From contig JAIPGS010000023.1 of NCBI GenBank assembly GCA_021735725.1, positions 1 to 11,625 of the forward strand: a DNA stretch of 11,625 nt. The letters run 5' to 3'. The translations under genes were made by a program, and so were the position numbers. Below are positions 1-6,680 of the stretch, piece by piece (the stretch's first letter is position 1; each line of letters starts with the position of its first letter). The DNA is from Candidatus Babeliales bacterium (GTDB lineage Bacteria; Babelota; Babeliae; Babelales; CAIQNR01). Below the pieces are notes generated by a model. It ran no database searches. It saw only the letters and a list, made by a program, of their open reading frames with translations, and had not been told where the DNA came from.

Positions 1-132
1 CTTTTGGTTGGTTTTCTTGGTATCGCTCATTGAAAATTTGCTGGAGCAAGACAAAAATATCTTATGAATCGTTACTTTCATTTGCTGCAGCTATTCAGCT
101 TTTTAGGATGATATGATTTTTCGGATAAGCTC
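1..132 (+). mobile_element. Right end of an IS5-family insertion sequence (rest lies left of the window)
   Basis: The segment holds the transposase C-terminus, a stop at 114-116, and 16 bases later a sharp end, CGGATAAGCTC (122-132). Read on the minus strand this is GAGCTTATCCGAAAAA, a plausible terminal inverted repeat. The adjoining TAA (133-135) fits the 3-bp TNA target duplication made by many IS5-family elements (established knowledge). The boundary also falls where a minus-strand reading frame starting at 150 abruptly loses sense. The left end, the second inverted repeat and the second TAA copy are outside the window, so completeness and activity cannot be judged. Confidence 0.72.
3..116 (+). 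CDS. IS5-family transposase, C-terminal fragment (5' end outside window)
   Basis: The frame is open from the window edge to TGA at 114-116 and gives 37 residues. The pattern F-G-W-F-x-x-Y-R-S-L, then W-S-K, a Y-E-S-L segment, an alanine-rich helix and a closing R-M-I matches the end of IS5-type DDE transposases (E-R-T-F-x-W-x-x-x-x-R-R-L ... Y-E ... A-x-I-x-L-x-x-R-R). The last catalytic glutamate of that family normally sits three residues before this phenylalanine, so it should lie just left of base 1. The protein would cut and rejoin the ends of its own element. Family assignment rests on this short tail only; a related DDE family is possible. Confidence 0.7.
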   Translation, partial: FGWFSWYRSLKICWSKTKISYESLLSFAAAIQLFRMI

Positions 133-150
133 TAATAATACACGTTTCAT
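133..150 (-). pseudogene. Start of a small exported-protein gene interrupted by the IS
   Basis: An ATG at 148-150 is preceded by an AAAGG ribosome-binding-like sequence (158-162, minus strand) and a strong promoter. It reads M-K-R-V-L-L and then passes into the IS inverted repeat, where nine IS-derived codons lead to a stop. The first codons align with those of the 118-residue gene at 397-753 (M-K-R-I-V-L-L): allowing one codon gap, 17 of 18 bases match. This suggests neighbouring paralogues with similar signal peptides, one broken by insertion. The rest of the gene, if it persists, lies beyond the left end of the IS. Confidence 0.5.
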
Positions 151-202
151 AAAAAATACCTTTGCTTTTTAAGATAAACCCATTTCAATACAGATAAATA
201 TT

Positions 203-230
203 ATTATACCAAACCAATGAATAATTGCAA
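203..230 (-). promoter_or_regulatory. Sigma70-type promoter of the IS-interrupted gene
   Basis: On the minus strand there is TTGCAA (225-230), a 16-base spacer and a perfect TATAAT (203-208). The TG-n before the -10 box makes it an extended -10 promoter. Transcription would start near 196, about 46 bases before the ATG at 150. With the IS in place, the transcript would run into the element antisense to its transposase. Confidence 0.6.
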
Positions 231-270
231 TAGAAAGTCGTTTCGAGCTTATACCAGAATAAAATTGCAA
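204..270. repeat. Pair of imperfect direct repeats around the promoter
   Basis: Positions 204-230 and 249-270 both start TTATACCA and end in GAATAA(AA)TTGCAA. The first copy has seven extra bases after TTATACCA and lacks two As before TTGCAA. The first copy contains both promoter boxes on the minus strand; the second contains the same elements at a spacing too short for a promoter. It may be a duplicated promoter or a binding site present twice. The bases from 151 to 396 otherwise show no gene. Confidence 0.35.
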
Positions 271-396
271 AATAACTTCTAACATCATACCTACGTATTT
301 TCATTAATCAATAGTTGTTTACTGTACAAACTAATTTTTATTATATGTTACAGATGCAATAAACATGCAATGTTATTAATTAATGTAAGCAATAAC

Positions 397-753
397 TTAT
401 CTTTTGTAATAAAGACCTACTCCAATAAGTCCTAACCCAAATCCCAAATTATTACTTACTTCATCAGCAAAAAGATGGTTTTCTTTTTTAACAAGTGAGC
501 GTGCGTATTCATATCCATATTTTGATACCCCATAAGTAATCATTGATACTGCGCCAAATTTTATACAAATATCTGAAAATGTACTATTTTCTCTCAATAA
601 AACATCACATGCCATAAAAATAGTAGGATATTTTGCTGCTTTAACAATAGTCATTGCCACAACTCCTCCTCTTTCTTTGTTTGTCATACGATCTTCTGAT
701 GCGCGTACTCCGCAAGATGCTGTTAGAATCATTAACAATACAATACGTTTCAT
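397..753 (-). CDS. Small exported protein of unknown function
   Basis: The product has 118 residues and I do not recognise the family. It starts with a clear signal peptide: K-R, a hydrophobic stretch at residues 4-13, and a likely cleavage after V-R-A at residue 18. C14 is preceded by T-A-S, a poor lipobox, so signal peptidase I processing is more likely than lipidation. The mature part has hydrophobic or glycine-rich stretches near residues 29-53, 63-78 and 102-116 (the last rich in G and L), separated by charged segments. It may therefore be a small membrane-associated protein. The upstream ribosome binding site is weak (GAAAG). The first codons resemble those of the gene broken by the IS at 133-150, hinting at a small local family. 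It diverges from ftsW. Confidence 0.75.
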   Translation of the reverse strand: MKRIVLLMILTASCGVRASEDRMTNKERGGVVAMTIVKAAKYPTIFMACDVLLRENSTFSDICIKFGAVSMITYGVSKYGYEYARSLVKKENHLFADEVSNNLGFGLGLIGVGLYYKR

Positions 754-895
754 ATTTTTTCTTTCATTTTAAATATGTATAAAAAATTATCTGATTAACG
801 TATTGTAATTCTTACTTCATAAAAATCAACCTCTCTTTACTTATGCGCAAACCTTTTGTTAAACTTTATGCTTATAAATAAAAAAGGAAGTAAAA

Positions 896-2038
896 ATGTT
901 TATAAAAAAAAATAAATTAAAATATGATATTCAAAGTTTTTTAGGGATTATTGGTGCATTAATTATCATAGGATTTTTATTTATCTATTCAGCAAGCTCT
1001 GTTTATGCTCTTGAACATTTAGGATCGTCACATTATTTTGTAAAAAAACAACTCGTTGGTTTGTTTCTTGGAATGATTGCATTTTTTATTGCCCGAAACA
1101 TTTCCTTAAATTTTATTGAAATAATAACTCCGTATACATTTTTCACCAGTCTTTTTTTAACAATACTTACTTTAGTGCCACAATTTTCCGTAAAAATTCA
1201 TGGATCAAGCAGATGGTTAAAATTAGGATTTGTTACATTCCAGCCAAGTGAGCTTCTTAAAATTGCGTTCATTCTTTATATTGCACGGTTCTTGGCAAAA
1301 AAACATGATAAGCCTTTTTCATTTACCGGATCTTATGTACCTTTTTTGATTATTATTGGCGTAACAAGCGGATTATTACTTTTACAACCCGATTTTGGAC
1401 TTGCTGTTACTTTATCTGTAACTGCTTTTATTCTTTTATTTATTGGAGGATTTCCTCTTAAACATTTGCTTTTAACCGGTGCTGCACTGCTTCCTGTTGT
1501 GGGTATTTTGATTTTTAAATATGCTTATCGTTTAAAACGAATTCTTACTTTTTTAAATCCATGGAATGACCCTCAAGGAGCTGGATTTCAAATTATACAA
1601 TCACTGATTGCAATTGGTTCAGGAGGATGGTGGGGAAGTGGGATATCACATTCAAAACAAAAATTCTTTTATTTACCGATGCAACATACAGATTTTATTT
1701 TTTCTATTATTGCAGAAGAAACAGGATTTGTTGGCTCTTCTTTAATTATTCTACTCTTCTTTTTCTTTCTCTATTTTGGACTCAGAATTGCATGGCAACT
1801 TAAAAATCCTTTTCATATTTTCACATCGCTTGCAACGGTCATTTTAATCTCATTGCAAGCGATTATTAATATCTTTGTAGCTACCGGCCTGTTACCCACA
1901 AAAGGAATTGGTCTTCCTTTTATTAGTTATGGGAACTCTTCGTTAGTATGTACTCTTGCGATGATAGGTCTTATTGTAAATATGGCCTCGCAAGAATATG
2001 GTTATAAAGAAAAAAGTTTCTTTACTTCCATTGCATAA
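896..2038 (+). CDS. ftsW: FtsW-type peptidoglycan glycosyltransferase (SEDS family)
   Basis: SEDS proteins polymerise lipid II into glycan strands in the inner membrane, working with a class B penicillin-binding protein; FtsW does this at the division septum. The product has 380 residues, a normal length, and is built of many hydrophobic helices. Visible family motifs are GSSRWL (103-108), QPSE (116-119), QPDFG (164-168), the NPW...G-x-G-F-Q loop (221-231), HTDF (264-267) with D266 at the position of the essential aspartate, and the closing signature TGLLPTKG...ISYG (330-346). The signature supports FtsW over RodA. N347 replaces the second glycine of the usual S-Y-G-G-S-S. AGGAAG at 885-890 sets the start. 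The 3' end overlaps pepA, convergent, by 17 bases. No mur or other fts gene is adjacent. Confidence 0.92.
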   Translation: MFIKKNKLKYDIQSFLGIIGALIIIGFLFIYSASSVYALEHLGSSHYFVKKQLVGLFLGMIAFFIARNISLNFIEIITPYTFFTSLFLTILTLVPQFSVKIHGSSRWLKLGFVTFQPSELLKIAFILYIARFLAKKHDKPFSFTGSYVPFLIIIGVTSGLLLLQPDFGLAVTLSVTAFILLFIGGFPLKHLLLTGAALLPVVGILIFKYAYRLKRILTFLNPWNDPQGAGFQIIQSLIAIGSGGWWGSGISHSKQKFFYLPMQHTDFIFSIIAEETGFVGSSLIILLFFFFLYFGLRIAWQLKNPFHIFTSLATVILISLQAIINIFVATGLLPTKGIGLPFISYGNSSLVCTLAMIGLIVNMASQEYGYKEKSFFTSIA

Positions 2039-3527
2039 CAAAATCAATCAAGATTCGAGTTCCTGCACCAGTTGCTCCTGATCTGTAATAAGGAGTATCT
2101 GGAACATCAAATGCTGCCGGAGCAATATCAAGATGTACCCATGGCGTTTCACCAACAAAATTACTTAAAAAACATGCACCATTAGTTGGGCCTGCATAAT
2201 ATTTTGTTTTACCATTATTACAAAGATCAGCAACATCAGATTTTACCATTACCTTATATTCATCTATAAAAGGAAGTCTCCATGTTGCATCTCCAGACGT
2301 TACACCTGCTTCATATACTTTAGTTGCCAGAGAATCATTTTGTGTTAATACACAACTAAAAAATGGCCCAACTGCATGCGATGCAGCTCCTGTTAATGTT
2401 GCAATATCAATCATAGCAATTGGATTAAAGTTTTTTGAAGCATAAGCAAGCGCATCAGCAAGTACCAAACGCCCTTCTGCATCTGTATTTCCAACCATCG
2501 CGGTTTTACCATTATAAAAACGAATAATATCACCAGGATGATTTGCATTTCCACTTACCATGTTTTCAGCAAGAGGAGCAAGTGCAACCACATTAACATC
2601 AGGTTTTAATTCTGAAAGTGCAACAATCGCATTAATCACACCTGCAGCTCCGGTCATGTCTTCTTTCATAGTTTCCATATAACCAGTTGGTTTTAAGTTA
2701 TATCCACCAGAATCAAAAGTAATACCTTTGCCAACAAGTGCGATAGTTGGAGCATTTTTCTTTTTTGTTTTGTACTGCATAATTACTAAATGAGAATCAT
2801 GTTGTGATCCCATTCCAACAGCTTTTAAACCACCCATTCCTAATTTTTCAATTTTCTTTTCATCAAACACAGTCACTTCAAGACCATGTTTTTTTCCAAG
2901 CTCAACTGCTCTTTTTGCAAGATAAGGAGGTGTTAATTCATTTGCAGGAAGATCAACCCAATGGCGTGAACGATTTGTTGCAGTTGCAATAATTGTTCCA
3001 ATTTTGATACCTTCTTTAATATCTTTGTGGTCTTTTTCTGCTGCAATCATAACCATTTCTGTAGGTTTAAAAACTTTTGCATCTTCTGACAAATAATCAT
3101 CAAAATGATATGCCGCAAGTAAAGAAATGCACGAAGTTTTTTGCGCTAAATACTCTGGATTCCAACCAAACTGAGACTTAGCAGGAATTGTTAATGCATA
3201 GGTTGAAATTTTTTCTTTTTCAGCAAGTCGATATGCTAAAGCAACAGATTTTCTATACTGTTCCAAAGAGTAAACTTTATCTTTTTTACCCAACCCGATA
3301 AATAATAAATGTTTAATATTTTTATCATCAAATCCATGCACAGCTAAAGTTTGACCTTTTTTTCCAGTAAATTTTTGATCTTTAAAATAATTTTGTAAAT
3401 GGGGAAAAAAGCGACTAGATGCATCTTTTAATACTGCATCAAATTTAAAATCTTCTTCCAGAAAAAAAACATATCCTTCAGTATTCTGCTTTAATAAAGG
3501 GACACTCGAAACGGTAAATTTTAACAT
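2022..3527 (-). CDS. pepA: Leucyl aminopeptidase (M17 family)
   Basis: This is a cytoplasmic two-metal exopeptidase, typically hexameric, that removes N-terminal amino acids during peptide turnover. It has 501 residues, the usual length. The N-terminal half (about 1-165) is the variable regulatory domain and the C-terminal part is catalytic. Metal and active-site residues are all visible: K267 and D272 in GKGITFDSGG, K279, D290 in KEDMTGAAG, and D349, E351 and R353 in the family signature NTDAEGRL (347-354). The start is supported by AGAGGAAA just upstream. The gene is convergent with ftsW, overlapping it by 17 bases, and is separated from the upstream TrxB-Trx gene by a terminator, so it probably has its own promoter. 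Some M17 proteins also bind DNA at recombination sites; nothing here tests that. Confidence 0.96.
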   Translation of the reverse strand: MLKFTVSSVPLLKQNTEGYVFFLEEDFKFDAVLKDASSRFFPHLQNYFKDQKFTGKKGQTLAVHGFDDKNIKHLLFIGLGKKDKVYSLEQYRKSVALAYRLAEKEKISTYALTIPAKSQFGWNPEYLAQKTSCISLLAAYHFDDYLSEDAKVFKPTEMVMIAAEKDHKDIKEGIKIGTIIATATNRSRHWVDLPANELTPPYLAKRAVELGKKHGLEVTVFDEKKIEKLGMGGLKAVGMGSQHDSHLVIMQYKTKKKNAPTIALVGKGITFDSGGYNLKPTGYMETMKEDMTGAAGVINAIVALSELKPDVNVVALAPLAENMVSGNANHPGDIIRFYNGKTAMVGNTDAEGRLVLADALAYASKNFNPIAMIDIATLTGAASHAVGPFFSCVLTQNDSLATKVYEAGVTSGDATWRLPFIDEYKVMVKSDVADLCNNGKTKYYAGPTNGACFLSNFVGETPWVHLDIAPAAFDVPDTPYYRSGATGAGTRILIDFVMQWK

Positions 3528-3557
3528 GATTTTCCTCTGTATTATTTACTCATTATT

Positions 3558-3563
3558 ATTATA
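3558..3563 (-). promoter_or_regulatory. Possible -10 box of pepA
   Basis: A perfect TATAAT lies on the minus strand about 30 bases before the pepA ATG and after the terminator of the upstream gene. That is where a pepA promoter is needed. No good -35 box is seen at 16-18 bases, so the call rests on position and the -10 alone. Confidence 0.35.
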
Positions 3564-3597
3564 CATTCAATTGTGTAACGCATAGCTTACCACATTC

Positions 3598-3640
3598 AAA
3601 AAAAGGAGTCATCCTTGCTGATAAGCACCAATGACTCCTT
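3598..3640 (-). terminator. Intrinsic terminator of the TrxB-Trx gene
   Basis: The perfect 10-bp inverted repeat AAGGAGTCAT (3603-3612) / ATGACTCCTT (3631-3640) has an 18-base loop. In the minus direction it is followed by seven Ts (complement of A at 3598-3604). It starts about 20 bases past the stop codon at 3661 and separates this gene from pepA. Confidence 0.88.
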
Positions 3641-3660
3641 AAAACTTATTATAAAGTATA

Positions 3661-5124
3661 TTATAGATGTTTTTTAATAAAATTATACATTTCTTCACGA
3701 TTCATCATGTCTTGTGTTGCTCCTACTTGTTTTCCTTTTTTCAAAACAACAAAATAAGGAACCCCTGGAGCTTCAAAATGAGAAGTTAAATCTAAAGAAG
3801 CAATACCATCTACTTTAACACAAATAACTTTATCTTTTAATTTTGTTCCTGCCCATTCAAGAACTGGCATCATATGAATACAAGAAGGACAAAATTTTGT
3901 ATAAAAATCAACAATAATAATTTTATCTAAATTATGTGCAATCAACTCATCCAGTTCAGCTATATTATTAATTCGCTGCATATCAATTTTATTGTCGAGT
4001 CGAGGATCAAAAAAGAAAGGTTCTAAATCTTTTTGTAAAGAATCACTAAAACCTGATTCTGAAAGCCACCACACAGCATCAAGCCCACCCTTAATTCCAT
4101 CACCTGCTGCTACTCCAGCTTGTTTGTATCGAGGATCAGAAACATCTCCTGCTGCAAAAACTCCTTTTTGAGAAGTATGATGAGACCTTCCCAGCATTTT
4201 TAAATAGCCTTCTTTAGTTGTTTCCAGCTGCCCATTAAAAATCTGTGTATTAGGAATATGGCCAATTGCTAAAAACACTCCCTTCACATCTTTCCATTCT
4301 TCTTTTTCATTAGTTTTAGTATTGATAACCTGAATGCCTTTCACATGATCATCAACCCCATAAATCTCTGTAATTGTTGTATTGTAAACTATTTTAACGT
4401 TACTACAATCTGCAAGACGATCAATCATAGTTGGAGAAGCTCTCATCACATCACCCCTTACAAGCATTCGTATTTGTCGTGCATATGAAGAAAGTTCAAT
4501 AGCTTCTTCAACCGCAGAATCACCTCCCCCAATAACAACCACCTCATCGCCTTTATGAAAAGGAGCATCACAAATAGCACAGGTTGTAACACCTTTTCCA
4601 AAATATTTCCATTCTCCTGGAATTCCTAACTTACGAGGAGTAGCGCCCGTTCCAATAAATAAGGAAAGAGCATGCAATTCTTTCCCTTCTTCAGTAATTA
4701 CTTTGTAAGGCCACTGAGTAAAATCAACTGATTGCACTGAATCACTCACCATAATTGCACCAAAACGTGCTGCCTGTTCTTCGCAATCTTTTATAATTTC
4801 TGTTCCGCGAATTTTTCTGACTCCTGGCCAATTTTCAATATATGACGTTCCCGTTAATTGTCCTCCCGGTTGATTTCCTTTGATAACAACAGTCCTAATA
4901 TTTGTCCGAGATCCATATAAGGCTGCCGCTAATGAAGCAGGCCCAGACCCTAAAACAAGCAAAGGAACAATATTGGGTTTTTCTTTTAAAGACTCAAAAG
5001 AAAAATCAAAAACAAGCTGTTTTGACTCTATTTTTACACTTTTAAAATACCGCCACGCCAATCCAGAAAGCGCTCCACATATGAGTAAAATAGAAACTAC
5101 AACCAATTTTTTATTGACAGACAT
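3661..5124 (-). CDS. trxB: Membrane-anchored thioredoxin reductase-thioredoxin fusion
   Basis: It uses NADPH through FAD and a redox disulfide to reduce thioredoxin; here enzyme and substrate are one chain of 487 residues. In order: a hydrophobic segment at 7-24; a reductase domain, about 52-355, with the FAD motif G59-S-G-P-A, the redox pair C182-A-I-C185, the NADPH motif GGGDSA (199-204), R223 nearby, and the FAD motif GVFAAGD (321-327); a linker with F-F-F; then a thioredoxin domain, about 385-487, with C412-P-S-C415 and the cis-proline loop GVPYF (454-458). Thioredoxins usually have C-G-P-C. TrxB-Trx fusions are known, for example in Mycobacterium leprae, but the N-terminal anchor is unusual. 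AAGGAG ten bases before the ATG supports this start, so the anchor is real. More positive charge follows the segment than precedes it, so a cytoplasm-facing enzyme is plausible (inference). Confidence 0.93.
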   Translation of the reverse strand: MSVNKKLVVVSILLICGALSGLAWRYFKSVKIESKQLVFDFSFESLKEKPNIVPLLVLGSGPASLAAALYGSRTNIRTVVIKGNQPGGQLTGTSYIENWPGVRKIRGTEIIKDCEEQAARFGAIMVSDSVQSVDFTQWPYKVITEEGKELHALSLFIGTGATPRKLGIPGEWKYFGKGVTTCAICDAPFHKGDEVVVIGGGDSAVEEAIELSSYARQIRMLVRGDVMRASPTMIDRLADCSNVKIVYNTTITEIYGVDDHVKGIQVINTKTNEKEEWKDVKGVFLAIGHIPNTQIFNGQLETTKEGYLKMLGRSHHTSQKGVFAAGDVSDPRYKQAGVAAGDGIKGGLDAVWWLSESGFSDSLQKDLEPFFFDPRLDNKIDMQRINNIAELDELIAHNLDKIIIVDFYTKFCPSCIHMMPVLEWAGTKLKDKVICVKVDGIASLDLTSHFEAPGVPYFVVLKKGKQVGATQDMMNREEMYNFIKKHL

Positions 5125-5193
5125 ACGTATTAAGCTCCTTATGTTGGGGTACTGTTATGTTATTTAGAATAGTACTTCAAAATAGTTTTGAGA

Positions 5194-5202
5194 AGTATAA
5201 CA
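5194..5202 (-). promoter_or_regulatory. Possible extended -10 promoter of the TrxB-Trx gene
   Basis: TGTTATACT on the minus strand fits an extended -10 element (TG-n-TATACT) about 70 bases before the ATG. No matching -35 box is seen. It is the best candidate in this gap. Confidence 0.3.
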
Positions 5203-5253
5203 AAAATAAATTTTAAAACTGGCTTTTAATTCCTACTAAAAGTAAAACCCTCT

Positions 5254-5282
5254 TTGACAAAGGGTAGTAGATTCAGTATTCT
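5254..5282 (+). promoter_or_regulatory. Promoter of the split FtsH-like gene
   Basis: A perfect TTGACA (5254-5259), a 17-base spacer and TATTCT (5277-5282, four of six matches to TATAAT) predict a start near 5289, about 45 bases before the ATG at 5334. An imperfect inverted repeat, ACCC(TC)TTT / AAAGGGT (5248-5265), overlaps the -35 box and could be an operator. Confidence 0.6.
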
Positions 5283-5333
5283 TGAAATAAACTTTTCAAA
5301 CAGAAACATTTACCTAGAAAGAGGTTGTATATT

Positions 5334-6623
5334 ATGGATAAGATTTTTTTCGCAAAGCTGTCTTCTTTTATTTTTCTTTTTAACACAGCGACCATCTATG
5401 GAGCAATTCAAACTCCTTTAACACAATTATCTTCTGAAAACACTCAGAACGCTCTAGAAGATGGTACGCATAAAATGTTACAAAATGAAGCTCTTATTCA
5501 AGCGGATGCATTGCTTCGTTATATACATCAAATAGGGCTAAGAATTGAAAAATTACAATTAAAAAAAGACGCAAAAGAAGAAATTACTGAAACCATAAAT
5601 GGTATTCGTGAAAAACTTGAAAAACTCAAAATAAGCCATTCTCTTTGTATCGATTCAGTAAAACTTGCTCGTTTTATAACTATTATAGAAGCACTTACAG
5701 AAGCAATTGAAGGTTCTTTAAAAAATAATTTTATAACAATGCCAACAATTGATTCACACAGCATAAAACGATCACAATCAACGACAGCTGTTAATCCACA
5801 ACAACTTCAAAAACAACTTCTTAAAAATACGCAACGACTTAAAAAATTTGATTCGCTTATTAGTATTATTAACTTAAATTGGTTTCAACGTGGATATAGA
5901 GTTACTTCAGACGCATGGAATACTCCACTTTATACCTTTGATAGTTTAGGAAAAGCAGATCTTTATATGAGTTCTATTTTAAAAAGACTTATTGTTTATC
6001 CTTCTGCATTAGGGCTTGTTGTTTATAATATTAATCCTAAAATTATTGAATCTATTCCTTTAAAAGGAGTACGTGAAAATCTTATGAAGTTTAAAATATG
6101 GACAGGAAGAACTCCGCATGAAGAAGCAAAAACAAGAAATGATAGTTATATTCCTGTAGAAGAAGAATTTATACAAGAAGGATTCAAAACCGATGGCATA
6201 CTTCTTAAAACAGATGAATCAGGGTTTCCTCGTATTGAAAAAATTACAACTAATAATAAGAATAGTTTATATAAATTATGTGGTGTTAATGGAGAAATCT
6301 TAACATTTTCTTCTGAAAAAGATGCACGTAATTCTTATTCTTATGATTCATATAAATATGCAGTAACAGATAACAAAAACATTTTTTGTGAAGTTAAAAA
6401 ATCAGGACCACAGAGTTATAAAACCGTAACACAAGGAATTCCTGTTACAATAGACAATGATAAAATATTACAACCTCTTCCTCAGTTTACACCGCAATCT
6501 CCTTATCGAAATGTAACAACAAAAGATGGTACAATTAATCAACATTTCCCTATTCCAACAAACTGGGTACAACAATCGGATAGGCATCATTCTACTGTTG
6601 AAATAGGATCTCAAGCAAGTTAG
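5334..6623 (+). CDS. N-terminal, extracytoplasmic part of a split FtsH-like protein
   Basis: The product has 429 residues up to a TAG stop. ATG 5334 is chosen over the in-frame TTG at 5325 because GAGG (5321-5324) lies nine bases before the ATG and directly abuts the TTG. Residues 1-23 are a signal peptide or signal anchor with no strong cleavage site. Residues 35-130 are charged and helical, probably coiled coil. Residues 155-240 contain L-N-W-F-Q-R-G-Y and a hydrophobic stretch (219-231) that could be a membrane segment. The rest is polar and looks beta-rich. I recognise no family. The TAG is followed in the same frame by the FtsH-like AAA+ ORF, so this probably encodes the first membrane anchor and a greatly enlarged outer domain of one protein. 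If TAG really ends translation, the product is a secreted or anchored helical protein. Confidence 0.8.
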   Translation: MDKIFFAKLSSFIFLFNTATIYGAIQTPLTQLSSENTQNALEDGTHKMLQNEALIQADALLRYIHQIGLRIEKLQLKKDAKEEITETINGIREKLEKLKISHSLCIDSVKLARFITIIEALTEAIEGSLKNNFITMPTIDSHSIKRSQSTTAVNPQQLQKQLLKNTQRLKKFDSLISIINLNWFQRGYRVTSDAWNTPLYTFDSLGKADLYMSSILKRLIVYPSALGLVVYNINPKIIESIPLKGVRENLMKFKIWTGRTPHEEAKTRNDSYIPVEEEFIQEGFKTDGILLKTDESGFPRIEKITTNNKNSLYKLCGVNGEILTFSSEKDARNSYSYDSYKYAVTDNKNIFCEVKKSGPQSYKTVTQGIPVTIDNDKILQPLPQFTPQSPYRNVTTKDGTINQHFPIPTNWVQQSDRHHSTVEIGSQAS

Positions 6624-6680
6624 CCATTTTTAGACAACAGTGGTTTTATTAATTATTTACGTTACGGAGTAAGTTGGCTT
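6621..6680 (+). other. In-frame amber codon and open junction between two ORFs
   Basis: TAG at 6621-6623 ends the upstream ORF. The next 19 codons (6624-6680) contain no stop and stay in the same frame as the AAA+ ORF that is open from GTG 6681. Translated through, the junction reads P-F-L-D-N-S-G-F-I-N-Y-L-R-Y-G-V-S-W-L, leading to the hydrophobic M-A-F-T-L-P-I-A-G-Y. The other genes called here end in TAA (eight) or TGA (three), so this is the only TAG. A recent nonsense mutation, readthrough or reinitiation, and a sequencing error are all possible. Confidence 0.75.

Noticed and set aside
245..257. GAGCTTATACCAG, similar to the IS inverted repeat GAGCTTATCCGAA
   Set aside because: It has mismatches after eight bases, no TNA flank and no transposase remnant beside it; probably coincidence.
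362..374. AACAT-GCA-ATGTT hairpin downstream of the 118-residue gene
   Set aside because: A five-base AT-rich stem with a three-base loop and no T tract is too weak to call a terminator.
2804..2992. Plus-strand ORF of 62 codons
   Set aside because: It is a shadow of pepA, which is full length with all active-site residues.
4880..5167. Plus-strand ORF of 95 codons
   Set aside because: It is antisense to the start of the TrxB-Trx gene, whose ribosome binding site and motifs are clear; the antisense product has no coherent features.
5325..5333. TTG as start of the first part of the split gene
   Set aside because: The GAGG ribosome binding site directly touches it; ATG 5334 has proper spacing.
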